64,000 nt of DNA, taken from positions 25,459,473-25,523,472 of the forward strand of contig NC_069126.1 of assembly GCF_026914265.1 (NCBI RefSeq), written 5' to 3'. This DNA is from Mya arenaria. Taxonomy: Eukaryota > Mollusca > Bivalvia > Myida > Myidae. Below are positions 1 to 11,300 of the stretch, one piece after another; the first letter of the stretch is position 1; each line of letters opens with the position of its first letter. The notes under the pieces were generated by a model. It made no database searches and had not been told where the DNA came from. It worked only from the letters and a program-made list of their open reading frames with translations. A program made the position numbers and the translations under genes.

Positions 1-773
1 TGATTACATTTTTGCACACTTAATCATATTTTTAGTCTTAAAAATTGTGGGTTTTTTTGCTGAAAATTGTCTGGCATACATCTTCCCTATTTATTAACAA
101 ATGGGTATACATAATCCTTTAAGCCTTGGTCATGTGACCTCCACTCCCCATTCCAGCCAAATACGGGGTTTTGCATAACTGTTTTTTAATTGGTCCGTAA
201 ATTGTTTGTCCAATGGTGACTGTTGTCACAGATAATATAACATTCCATAACAAAACATAGCATAACAAAGCATACCTGTTTGCAATGGTTTCTCCTTCAA
301 TAGTATTCAAATATGGTTTATTATTTTATTTTCGGACACTTTCTTTGCTGTATAAAAGCCTTCATGGTAAAATAACGATGGTTTAACCACCTGAATCTGC
401 GGCTGATAACAGTTTATGCACCTTCGAGCATCTGAGATGGATCACTTCAATATATGTGAATATACATTTCTATTTATATAATTGCATATTTAAACTACAA
501 AGTGTATCCATAACATAATATTAACATCAATAAAAAGCCTTCAGGCAGTTGGCAGAGGAAATCTTCTGGAAGAGCCCAGAGAGTTTCAAATAGTTGGAAC
601 ATTTCAACCGACAGAGCTGTTGAAGAATATAGAGAAGAATATAGCGCTTAGATAACCTACTATGCTGGTTAAAAAAGTTCCAAAAGGGGAATTTTCCACG
701 AAATATATTTTGACAAAAACCAGCACATTTAGTTGTTCGTGTGTATAGGTATCTTCATATAAGAAACAAAAGC
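1..773. other. Intergenic, nothing recognised
   Basis: AT-rich sequence with only short, non-conserved open frames. I see no exon, RNA gene or repeat that I can name. Confidence 0.5.
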
Positions 774-955
774 ATATATCACGCCTCCAACTTAAATGAC
801 GCAACGTCATTGGTCTGGGACTGGTCACGTGGTGACCCTATATTTTCCCATATTGGGTCACCAAGTAAATATCGTACCAAAATGGCGTCAATTTTCCGGT
901 TCCGATGTATATATGAAACATTTAAACACGTAAACAGGTTGTAGGCGTGATATAT
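774..955. repeat. MITE-like inverted-repeat element
   Basis: An 18-bp terminal inverted repeat (ATATATCACGCCTCCAAC at 774-791, matched with one mismatch by the complement at 938-955) bounds 182 bp. Inside is a second palindrome, GTGACCCTATA at 832-842 facing TATTGGGTCAC at 851-861. Small size and lack of coding capacity fit a non-autonomous DNA transposon. The superfamily is unknown. Confidence 0.55.
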
Positions 956-959
956 ATAC

Positions 960-1095
960 GTTACGGGGTTAGTAGGTGACCCGATATGGGACATACGTGG
1001 CGTAGAAAACAATATTCCGGTTTGAGCTTTGCTCTCACCAGATATGGTTTCCTTTGCCCCGTATCCCATATCGGGTCACACATTAACCCCGTAAC
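960..1095. repeat. Second MITE-like inverted repeat, next to the first
   Basis: Arms of 32 bp at 960-991 and 1064-1095 are complementary with about three mismatches. Both arms carry the GTGACCCGATATGGGA motif, related to the palindrome of the element at 774-955, so the two units are probably parts of one compound element. Confidence 0.55.
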
Positions 1096-1518
1096 TTATA
1101 ATACATACATACACACACATATATATATATTAATCACTTTTTATCATCCGTTTTTGTGGTTATATGAATCTTAAAAATACTAACTGCAACAACGAAGTAT
1201 CTTGATGGTTTTGCAACAAACTACATCATTTAAAAATGTTGCCATGGTTATAATGCTTTTTATGGTTTAAGAAACTACAGCTACAGTTAGAGCTTTATTT
1301 CTAAGATTGCGTTTGTTACCTGAAATAAAATACTATATTTTTATTACTGCATTTGATATTCAATTAGGCTTTGGTCATGGCATAAAACATTAAATATATT
1401 TCAATAACGTTACCATGGCAACACAAATTAATTTCAATTCTAAAAATTAAATAAAACAAAACATTGTTTAAAAAGCTTCAAAATCATGCTGTATGTTTAA
1501 ATAGTATAAGTATGCTAG

Positions 1519-3311
1519 CAGGGGCGTAGCTTCCTATAGGCCGTGTAGGCCGCGGCCTACACATTTTTTAGAAAAACCGAAAAAATGAAAATGCCAAATC
1601 TGCAATTAAAACTGAAGGCATAGGAGGGTGAGGGGCTAAAAGATGAAATTCCGACAAATGCGCTTTAATATATAGGAAACCTGGTATTTCAAAATATATC
1701 GTTTTCCTTTGCCCTAAAGTACATTTTCACGCGACATTATCGAAAGTTGCATACCAGTAGTCTGCGCGTTGACGCCTTACATTAAACATTTCCAATCGGC
1801 TTGGTAAAAGTTTGCGGGCGCTTTATTATTTGAAATTGTAAACGGTCTGGCGCCAATATTGCCGAACATAGTCCTACGTATCATGATTTCGATAGTCTCA
1901 CTTTGACTTCAATAGATAGAAATACCAAACAACAACTGCTAGAAGGAACTTGGCAATTATGCCTCCAGTACCAGTTTCCACCCGAGTGTCCGAACTATGA
2001 TGGACACAGTTCAGGATATTGGAATCTTGTTCAATTTTTCAGCAAATCGACTAGCAGCGTTTCAGGACAAGCTTTCTAGAGAAGTCGCAATGAAAGAGGA
2101 AATAAACCGGCGCACTAAGCTTCGCTCGTTATGTGAGACACGATGGTTCAGTCGTGCGGACGCACTCGAAACGTTCCAAAATGCGTTCACCGTAGTGGTC
2201 CACGCACTTGAAACTATTAATAAAGACGGAGATGATAAGGCAGGCCAATATTTGTCCGCTGTACTGCCCTTTGAATTCATAATCACACTTGTAGTGGCGC
2301 AACACATTGGGTACTACCGTGAACCTAACAAATCTTCTTCAGAAGGAAGGCAATGATCTACTACACGCTGTTGAAGAAATAAAAGTCATTGTCAAATTGT
2401 GCAATGACTGGAGGGGCTGATCCTGATGTATAGAATGGACTGTACATGAAAGCAACGGATATAAGATCAGGCTTCGACATTCAACCATCAATGCCAAGAA
2501 GACTTGGTCGACAGCAAAAACGGAGCAAATCTTGAGGTGCAAACACCAGCTGACTACTACAGATTAACCGTTGTACAATGTCTTCAAAGACAGATACAGT
2601 GCACACCATATATTGCCTTCAAAGCTGGAAATTCTGCAGAACGACATGCTGCCATCAATTTATGCTGCTAAGGCGCCTAATCGCCACGAAACATTTGACA
2701 CATTTAAAACAGAATGGAATGTGAGATGGAGCATCACAGCCGCAAGTTTATCTAGACTACAAGTGACCACGAAGCAGACCAACAAGGACCTGTATCCTAG
2801 CATATTTACAATATTCGAGGTTCTTCTTACTATGCCACCTACATCAGCCTCTTGTGAAAGGTCGTTTAGTGGAATGAAACGAATAAAAAACTTCCTCGCG
2901 CCATCAATGTGTTTGCGTCGCGAAAATGCCGGAAGCTAGAGTTTTTTTAATGAAAGTCAACTGTGCTGTAGAAAGCGACATTATATATATGGCATTAATT
3001 GTGCAAATACACATTATGATTAACTTTGATTTTGGCAACAAAATGCATTCATATTGAGTGAATTTTAATTAATAAAATGTTCAATGTTTTAGTTCTATGA
3101 CCTGTTTTCTTCAGCTAAAATACGTACAAAATTAATTTAAGGTAAAACATAATGATTTCGTTGCTCTTTTTCATGTTTTTACAACAACGAAATATACGCC
3201 AAAAAGCACCTACAATCACCTAGCTAAGCAAAATTTTCGGGTGGGGGGAGCATGTCCCCGGGCTCCCTGAAACGTGGTCTACACATATATTTTCGTCAAG
3301 TTACGCCCCTG
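1519..3311 (+). mobile_element. hAT-type DNA transposon with both ends preserved
   Basis: The left end CAGGGGCGTAGCTT (1519-1532) is matched by the inverted right end AAGTTACGCCCCTG (3298-3311). A GCTAG direct repeat flanks both sides (1514-1518 and 3312-3316), consistent with a target-site duplication, although hAT elements usually make 8 bp. The interior carries transposase fragments ending in a hAT dimerisation domain. CAGGGGCG-type ends are typical of hAT elements with ZMYM-like transposases (family knowledge). Confidence 0.8.
1997..2939 (+). pseudogene. hAT transposase remnant (ZMYM/TTF-like)
   Basis: Two open segments remain. Residues from 1997-2356 include LCETRWFSRADALETF, typical of the central hAT transposase region. 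Residues from 2571-2939 include LYPSIFTIFEVLLTMPPTSA followed by the CERSF signature of the C-terminal dimerisation (hATC) domain. The segments are separated by frame breaks, the N-terminal part is missing, and the frame stops soon after the hATC core. It is therefore dead as a transposase. Confidence 0.8.
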
Positions 3312-3316
3312 GCTAG

Positions 3317-3954
3317 AACGGTTAAAGCAATGCAAATTACAACATTTACCTAACGAGTATATTATGTAACCATGGCAACTTTTCGAACATCTTCATAGCA
3401 ATTTGACTATGGATACACAATTAATCCTTGTTGTTTCAAGTTATTTGTATTGAATAACAGTTTGAAGTTATGGTGCTTATAGAAATATCATTCCAGCGTT
3501 TTATACTTCTGAAATTTATTCATTCGCTTTTGTTAAATAATATTGCTACACAGAAGTTGTAAGTTTAGGTAATATAAAACACCTTTGTGATAATGGGTTA
3601 AATATTTTGTAGACGCTGTTTTACCATAACATTTTATTTTATAGTAAAATAACACCGTTTTATCTGCTATAGCTTTGAAATAAATTTGCTTAAGTTGTTT
3701 AAAAACTGTTTTAGAAATCAGTTGCCTTAGCAAAAAGTTCTGTTGATGAACATTTGTGTTGATGTCTTGAACTTTTTTAATCTCGTTTTTCTTAAAACGT
3801 TTGAAAGTACTTTTAAATTATTTGTAATAAAATAAGAAACATCATTTGATTCTTTGTTAATGAAAACCTTAGGTTGGCTAGGAATTTCATGTTATTGTCC
3901 ATGTTAAGTGAAAAATTGCCATAGCAACGCCAATAGTTCAAGTATTGATTTTTT
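3317..3954. other. Intergenic, nothing recognised
   Basis: AT-rich sequence without a supported gene. Confidence 0.4.
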
Positions 3955-4351
3955 TCACTGTAATGCTCCCAATGCACGACTATGCACAGGGCCCTGTTAT
4001 GAATTTAAATTGCATTTTACCAACTTTGGTCCCCAAATCCTTCGACGTCAGATCATCCGGGTCTTTGTATCTTGTGCAGATACGAGATATTTTAAATGGT
4101 AACTTTGACAAAAGTGTGCCACCTATTTCCCCAATGTAGATGTTTTAGGCACCTCTGCAGAACACAGCGTACACTACCTCAGATGAGTTGCATGTGATTT
4201 CGTTCCACACTTTGTATGCTCTCCGCCTACGTTGACCATTGGACGAGTCCGCGTCCATCAAGTATGGGCATATAGCGCGGTTCCTTGTTCCACAATGATG
4301 GCATGTGTACTTTTGTCTGAAAGATCTGTCTGTTGTTTTCTGTTCCAACAT
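3955..4351 (-). pseudogene. Penelope-like retroelement GIY-YIG endonuclease remnant
   Basis: Read on the minus strand from 4351, the frame shows a Cys/His cluster (CHHCGTRNRAICPYLMDAD), then NEITCNSSEVVYAVFC and, past an in-frame stop, NIYIGEIGGTLLSKL. This order, a zinc-knuckle-like segment followed by VVYxxxC and IYIGExGGTL, is that of the C-terminal GIY-YIG endonuclease of Penelope-like elements. No reverse transcriptase is visible upstream, and the stop at about 4149 shows decay. Confidence 0.65.
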
Positions 4352-5892
4352 TTCATCAGGTCGTCTCTTTTTCTTTTATTTTTTTCTGTTTGTATTTCAT
4401 TTCAGGAATCAAAATTAAAAGGACACGCAACATATTACATTTACGTATATTCTCACATATCATTGAAATGCAAACGTATTAGATGGTTAGCTGTAATTGT
4501 GTAAAGCGTAAAGGCACAAACACAGATCTATTTAATGTATGATCCTAAAAAGTCACGACAAGAACAAGGGCGGCTCAAGGATTTGACGTCAGAAGGAGCG
4601 TTATTTTTGGAGCGTTACCTTTGACTTAAATTATAATACCGAAAATGTGAAAAATACAGATATATATATATTGATATTGATATATATACAAATATATATA
4701 TACAGTTACAGAGTACATATTTATAAAAAAAATCAATATTTTTTCACATTTTCGATATTATATTTTTTTGTTAGGAATTATACGATTTATTTTTTATTTT
4801 TAAAAAAATGATTGAGTTTGAAAATCCGGTGCCAGTGGCTTGGACCGTTAAAACTCGAAATAATTTATGCCGAGCACTTTCATGTATCCGGGACCAAATT
4901 GGGCAATAACAAATCCTACTCCTAGATTACCAGGGCATGCAGGGGGTCCAACGTGAAATGTGTTCGCCGAATTTTAAGTGAGGGAAATTGTGTGAAGCCA
5001 AATAAAATGGTGGCGTTGAAAGGAATTTCGGTGTTTCAAGGATGTATTTTCACCTGGTAAGTAAGTTATATCACCTTTCTCGTAATAGACCACACGTGTA
5101 AGCTTCTCTCGGTTTTTTAACCTATGTTTCTAGTGGCCTTTACAAAAAAGTTATTGAATGTATAAGCTGAACGATTGATTGTATACAAAGTGAAAATAGA
5201 AAATTGCGTGACTTGAAACTGTGTGTTTCGGCCCAAGTTTACCATTCTTGTACCTGTTTTAGCTATTTGTTATTGAATATTTGCATTATTTATCTTTTCG
5301 ACCGCTACTGCACTTACATGGGTATTATACGGCCGATTTTTTCATGTTTAAACACCTTTTATGTTGGGCGACGAAGTTTTATGCAGTTTTTGTGTGAAGC
5401 AGAATCAGAATATACATGCGTTAATAAAAGATTAATTAAAACATGAGCTGTAACACATGTTAATAATTATAACAAAGGGAAATTTGAACGCACCGTGTAT
5501 TTGTTATGCAAAATTACTTGTATAGTATTCCAGCAATTCATCTATATGGACTCGGAAAACAAATTATTACTCGGTAAATAAATGTAAGAACTCTTGATGT
5601 AACACGAACGTCCCGCAATACGGCAAATACAATGAATGCAATATTATCAGTCTGATTTTATCTTACCAACGAAAATATGTTTTAAAGCAGTTGAAGTCTA
5701 CCCATACCCATACCCAACCCCACCAACCCCGGCAGTTGTCTTGCAATGGATCTTTGGGTACAACGCTAAATAACAAAATATATGTATGAAATAAATGTTA
5801 TGATATAATAATAAAGCACAAAGACTTACTTTCACTAAAATGTACTGATATTTATGCAGTGTTTGTGTGAAGCAGAATCAGAATAAGTGTGC
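4352..5892. other. Intergenic, low-complexity and minor repeats
   Basis: Contains an imperfect inverted repeat around 4635-4765 (ACCGAAAATGTGAAAAATA facing TTTTTCACATTTTCGATAT) and a short duplicated segment, GTGTGAAGCAGAATCAGAATA, near 5391 and again near 5866. No supported gene. Confidence 0.4.
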
Positions 5893-6000
5893 TTTAAAGC
5901 TGTATTTTCACAGATTAAACGGTTTGACACCTTTCTATTTAAGTCCTGGAACGAGCCATTTTTGCGAAAATCCGTGGAAACCCGCTATATAAGACTGCCG

Positions 6001-6084
<84 letters not shown>

Positions 6085-6150
6085 AATTCAAAAATTTATG
6101 TTTTATGCATTTTTTTAAATCGTCAGCAACGGCTTAAGCTATAAAACATT
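5893..6150 (+). repeat. Truncated MITE copy (TAAAGCTGCAC family) invaded by a TA microsatellite
   Basis: Begins TTTAAAGCTGTATTTTCACAG and continues with the GGAACGAGCCATTTTTGC and CAACGGCTTAAGC segments found in the fuller copy at 48835-49192. The right terminal repeat is absent. A TA run fills its middle. Confidence 0.6.
6004..6081. repeat. (TA)n microsatellite
   Basis: About 39 perfect TA repeats. The open frame across it (IYIYIY) is an artefact. Confidence 0.98.
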
Positions 6151-6290
6151 TTGAGTCAAAAAGGAGGGAACTCAAACACAGTTATACATTAACATTTGCA
6201 AGACATGGAACTAGGTACTGCCTTCCTTTAAAATAATAACTTTGGGCAGAATAAGAAGACTCAAAATATGTAACAAAATAATCAGGACAA

Positions 6291-6293
<3 letters not shown>

Positions 6294-6369
<76 letters not shown>
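6294..6369. repeat. (TA)n microsatellite
   Basis: A second run of about 38 TA repeats, 210 bp after the first. Confidence 0.98.
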
Positions 6370-6372
<3 letters not shown>

Positions 6373-7468
6373 TACATGACTGAAGAACAATAGGAGATAT
6401 TCACTTTACCTGGCTGGGATATAAACATTTGTAATGATGACAGAACTTTTGATAGGAAGCGAAGGAGCAACTAACATTTAAGCAATGAGGTTCATATTAT
6501 TTTTTTTTAAACGACAAATATGAAAACAATGTTACATATTTAAACCTGGGAATGATTCAACAGACTTATTAGTTACGTAACGCTTCAAAGGGAAAAAGTG
6601 TTAATATCATAGAAAACAATTAGACTAAAATGTAGCATATATATGCAGCTGATGATATCTATCAATAATTTTGGGATATTCAGGTGGAATAAAAACTTAT
6701 CAAGGTTTGTTCACTTTTGTTACTACAGTATTTGATAGTGAGGCATGTCGTCCGCTACAAGCAAGCTGCTAGGGATGTAAACACCAGCACGTGGTAATGT
6801 TTACATCAGAGAGTTCATAACCCCCAGAACAGCCACTCCCCCGGCAAATTCAAATTTTCAATCTGACAGTTGGATTTTTTTCTCAAAGTCATGTTTCTAG
6901 TAATGTTTCAAAAACAAATTAAGGATTTTTTATTTGTTTAACCTTCATTCTACATGCCTGCAAAGTTTCACGTCTCAACTTTTTGTAAGCATTGCATAGA
7001 TTTGGAAAAAGTGTCCCTGATGTGTAACATGCATAAAATTATACAAAAGCTTGCCCCAGCGCCACCTGGAGGTTTATATAGTCCTGTTACCCCTTTAAAT
7101 AATCCATTCTCTACTAGAGCAATGAAAATATCAAACATATCATATTAAAGTTAAATTGATACGGCAATGTTTTGTTCGAACTAGCAGAATGGTCGGAAAA
7201 TACTTAAAGGGTATTATAAACTTATTCAGACCATTTGGTATGAACTTACTGTTTAGGTCAATGTATAAAGTCACCGGCAAATGATTTAGCATTAGTTTTG
7301 AAATAAGCTGCTGACCCAGTTTTCATACCATAAAAAAACTGGTCAGTTTAAACCGCAAGCGGAAGCAGTGGTCCTGACTGGATCTCGGCGGAATTTTTTT
7401 GCAAATCTATTTTTAGAACGCAATATTTTGACTGTACGTTCAGTAATTTTCCCAGAGCTATGCGTTGC
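6370..7468. other. Region upstream of PDK, nothing recognised
   Basis: No gene supported. The short frame at 6954-7148 has no recognisable domain. Confidence 0.4.
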
Positions 7469-7476
7469 TATAAATA
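7469..7476 (+). promoter_or_regulatory. Candidate TATA box upstream of PDK
   Basis: TATAAATA, about 590 bp before the first PDK start codon. Placement of the transcription start is not known, so this is a motif match only. Confidence 0.25.
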
Positions 7477-7538
7477 CAAAGCCTGTGTCAGTCTATCGAT
7501 TTAATTTTCGGATAGCCTCACGCTTGGTAGTTTTCCCA

Positions 7539-7546
7539 TGACGTCA
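7539..7546. promoter_or_regulatory. Full palindromic CRE (TGACGTCA)
   Basis: An exact CREB/ATF consensus 515 bp upstream of the PDK start codon. PDK genes respond to fasting signals in vertebrates, so a CRE would make sense, but this is inference from one motif. Confidence 0.3.
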
Positions 7547-8060
7547 CTTGTCTCACAATCGGTTTGGGATGGATGACACTGATATTAGATGTGAAACTAT
7601 TTTATTTCTAAGTGACTGTCATCAGATGAACAATGCGGATAACCAGAGTAATTTGCCAGAAGGTTGCCACGTACGTGGAGAGGTATTCGAAGTACAACCC
7701 TTCTCCACTGTCGATGCAAACACTGCTCGATTTCGGTACGTGCGATTTCTTATGCGTTGTAAATAATTTCCCCTTAGGTGCCCGTCAAAGAAACAGCTGA
7801 TTGAGATGTAAACGGCTTTCAAACTAAAATGCATTATTTTTTAGACAAAAGGTTGATAAAACACAATTTGCCTTGCGATTTTTTTTTTCGATTTTCCTCA
7901 ATATAAGGAATCATATCATTCTAAAAGTTCCCAGATCTGAGGGCCACCACAGGATTAATTAATCCAAGGTCGAAAAGTTGCACTTCCGGTAAAAACACAG
8001 GAACTGGAAAACAAATTTGTACTTTTCCGTTGTTGATTTAACATTTTATACACAGCAAAA

Positions 8061-8340
8061 ATGTTTAAGCTTACAAATACAGGCAGAATTTCTTTTCAAA
8101 TTGGCTTCAAAAATAGATGTAAAATTGTAATTCCGAAAATGTTTGATGTAAATAATCACCTGTCTCCAGTTTTGCTAATTGTACAGGAATGTTATTCAAA
8201 TAAAACTGGACACAATGACAATCATATTATTAGTGATGATTTCTGCAAAAAAGGCATGTCACAAGCATTTTGTGATAGCTTCGATATGTATGGCAAATAC
8301 AACCCATCAGCTTTGTCTCTGCAAAAATTATCTGAATTTG
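8061..8340 (+). CDS. PDK: PDK exon 1 (N-terminus, presequence)
   Basis: Encodes residues 1-93 and ends TCTGAATTTG before donor GTACGT (phase 1). The last 20 residues match the conserved start of PDK proteins. The first 70 are not conserved with known PDKs as far as I can recall. A possible acceptor (CACAG) at 8050-8054 means a 5' noncoding exon may lie upstream. Confidence 0.8.
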
Positions 8341-11300
8341 GTACGTTCTTGCAGATTTTATTGTTGTCTTCAAATAATTTGCCATTGAAGCAGTGAAAAC
8401 AGGTAAAAACAAGTTAAACAATTGATGATACAGGTACAGAATCAGTGCAGGGTGACACTTGAAATCCACTCACAACACTTTTTTTTAACAAATATTGATT
8501 TATTGGTCACATTATTTAATACATGTATGCTTCAAGAAGGTTTAAATATAAATGAAATTGATAAAAAGAAAATGACACAGCCAGGTATTAAAACTTTTAG
8601 ATAATTGGATGAAAATAAACTTGAACTCCAATTTTGGAGAAGACCTGAAATGAAATCCACTTAGTTCAACATCTAAGTCTTGGTTTACAATAATGAGAGG
8701 TAATGAAAAGGAATATATACACAGCGTTAACAACGCATGTTAATGTCTATTATTTTCCATGCCACTCCATTGACATGTGGGGCATCTAGCGCTATTTCAC
8801 TGTTATTTGACATAAGACTGGGTAGACCTACATATACCAGGGTTTATAATGTTTGTAGAAGTTGTAAATATAATTTCAACAAATTTTGAACTAAAATATG
8901 TAAGTCATTGACTCCTTATTTCTTATGATATTTGAATATCATCATAAGTTCCAAGGATTCATTTATGAAATAATTTTACAGTGTGTAATTATACTGCATA
9001 TTTAAATATATCATGCTTTTATTTATTTGATAAGATTTAATCTTATCAAATAAATAAAAGCATGGTATATTTAAATCTGATTTCTTGTATAGAAATGGCC
9101 ATAACTACTGTACTGGGTAAAAGATGCTAGCACATGGTATTCCAATACTGGGTATGTGTACAATAAAAAAATGTTAATGATAAATGAGTTTGAATTGGAT
9201 TTCACGTCTATTTCTGAATAATTTTTTTGTAAAGTTTTGTGAGTTCTTCATTTTTAGATCAATTTCCAAAAATAAATGAAACATAACCTCTTAATAAAGC
9301 ATAATTCTTTTCTTTTTTTATTCCTACATGTGTACAAACATATATTTGTTAAAAATAAGTGGATTTCACGTGAAATCATTGTATCAACCCGCCCCCAGAT
9401 TTAATGTGGCTACTTATACTATGCATAATTCTTATTAATGTAATGCTTATTAAGTTATTATTAAGACAATCTACATTAGATTTTTGGTTGATCAAGTAAT
9501 AGAAAATTTTAGGTAAAATCTTCATGGTTTATTAGAATGCGTGAAGATTAAGATCTTACCTTTTATGTTCTAAATGACTTGGATTATAACCTGTTTTAGC
9601 AGACCAAAATATGATTTTAAGTGTGTTAAATTGTTAAACTGCAAATTTATACGATTCTTCTTATAGAAGGTCAATGAGTGACTTCAGTTTCTTAAAACGT
9701 AGGTATTATCAAAGATTATGATCAAATTATTTCATATACAGCAGACAACGCGAAAACTTTTTCTTCTTCACAGGACATTGCGACAGGTAAACACCTTAAG
9801 TTTACCTGTCGCAACAAATTTTTACCTGTCGCAATGTTACAAACAGTATTCGGTTACATCAGCTTTAACCTTGATTTTAAGCCTCTTTTTTAAATAAGTT
9901 TTGTAAATCCCCATTATAACAGGTTTAGATCTTTTTGGTTAGACTTGTCTTACAGTTCTATAATAAATTACAAAAAAGCTAAATATCATGTAAAAAATCA
10001 ATATTCGGATCTTATGTCATAATTTTTTTCTTCCCTTGCCTCCCAAAAAACCCCCTCATATCTGGTTCGTCTACCCATGGAACAGCTAGATCTTACTCTT
10101 TTAATTCATCTTTAAATTAAAGATACAGCACGGTTATAAAATGTAACGAATTGTACTACAAGTCAAATTCATGCACAACATTTATGCAAAAACGAAAGTA
10201 GATTTCTTGTTATTGGCAAAGTTAAACAGAGCGGAAAGAAAGTCAGCTCGGTATATTAATCATCATATCTAAATTAAAACGATTGCCGGGAACCACTTCG
10301 CCGAAAATATATACATACGGAATTTTTGTAATTTCCGAACATTTCCGTAAAATAAAAGTATTAGAGTACGAGCTGAAATCGGAACCTTACGCGTTTTATC
10401 GGCTTTTACGGAAACATGTCGAAACGGGGTTTACAAATAGTGATACACGGATTAACACGCTGAATAATCATGATATAATAGTTAAAAATAACTCTGAACA
10501 TTTATTTAGAAACTGAAAGTAAATTTTCCGAAAATTAAACGGTGCTGACTGTAATTTTTCACCGGACATTGTGACCGACCAAAACAAAAGTTTCGCCGGT
10601 CAAAATGGAAATATACCGGACATGTCCGACTGTCCGACGGGCATTCGCATTGTCTGATACAGATAGATCTCATTGAGGAGAATTTCAGTGTACAAAATTT
10701 ATAACTCTTGGTGCGGTATTTTTTATTAATTGCCCTTGTTAATTTTCATCCTTATTTTATGTCTGGAGTATAACTCATACTTCATATTCAGATATATCTC
10801 ATTTCGGAGAAGTGCAGTGCACAGGAACTATATTTCCGTGTGCAGTATTTTAACTTTTTCTGCACAAACGATACATCACAAATACCTGATTGATTACCAA
10901 CAGGCACTTGATATATTTCTTCTAAAAATAAGGACAAATTGTGACTGTCAGTGATCTAATCTTGTCCAGAGATTTAAACCCGTACTGGTAATCATTGAAA
11001 AATGTGTCAACTCAAAACTGCATTTGGACAAAGATTTAAGTCTCATTAGTTGTAAAAATATTACCACAATTCCGATGGGTAAGGTTGGTGCTAATAAGAT
11101 GTTTACTTGGCTTCCTTAAATAGTCAAAGCCAAATTGTAATTAAAATGATTTCATTGTCATAAAATGATAACAGGGATGTGTCAGTGTTGTTTTTACAAA
11201 AATCTTAGGAACCTCACAGAGCAAATTAATTTGTACCGTGGATTCAGCATACAGGAGTGAAGTAGCTCTAGGTTAACGCCAGTAATGGAGATTTCAAAAT

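Noticed and set aside
5887..6144. Open frame with IYIYIY run
   Set aside because: Translation of a TA microsatellite; the same applies to the frame at 61883-62245.
7548..7766. 72-codon frame upstream of PDK
   Set aside because: No recognised domain and no splice or promoter logic linking it to PDK; length is within chance.
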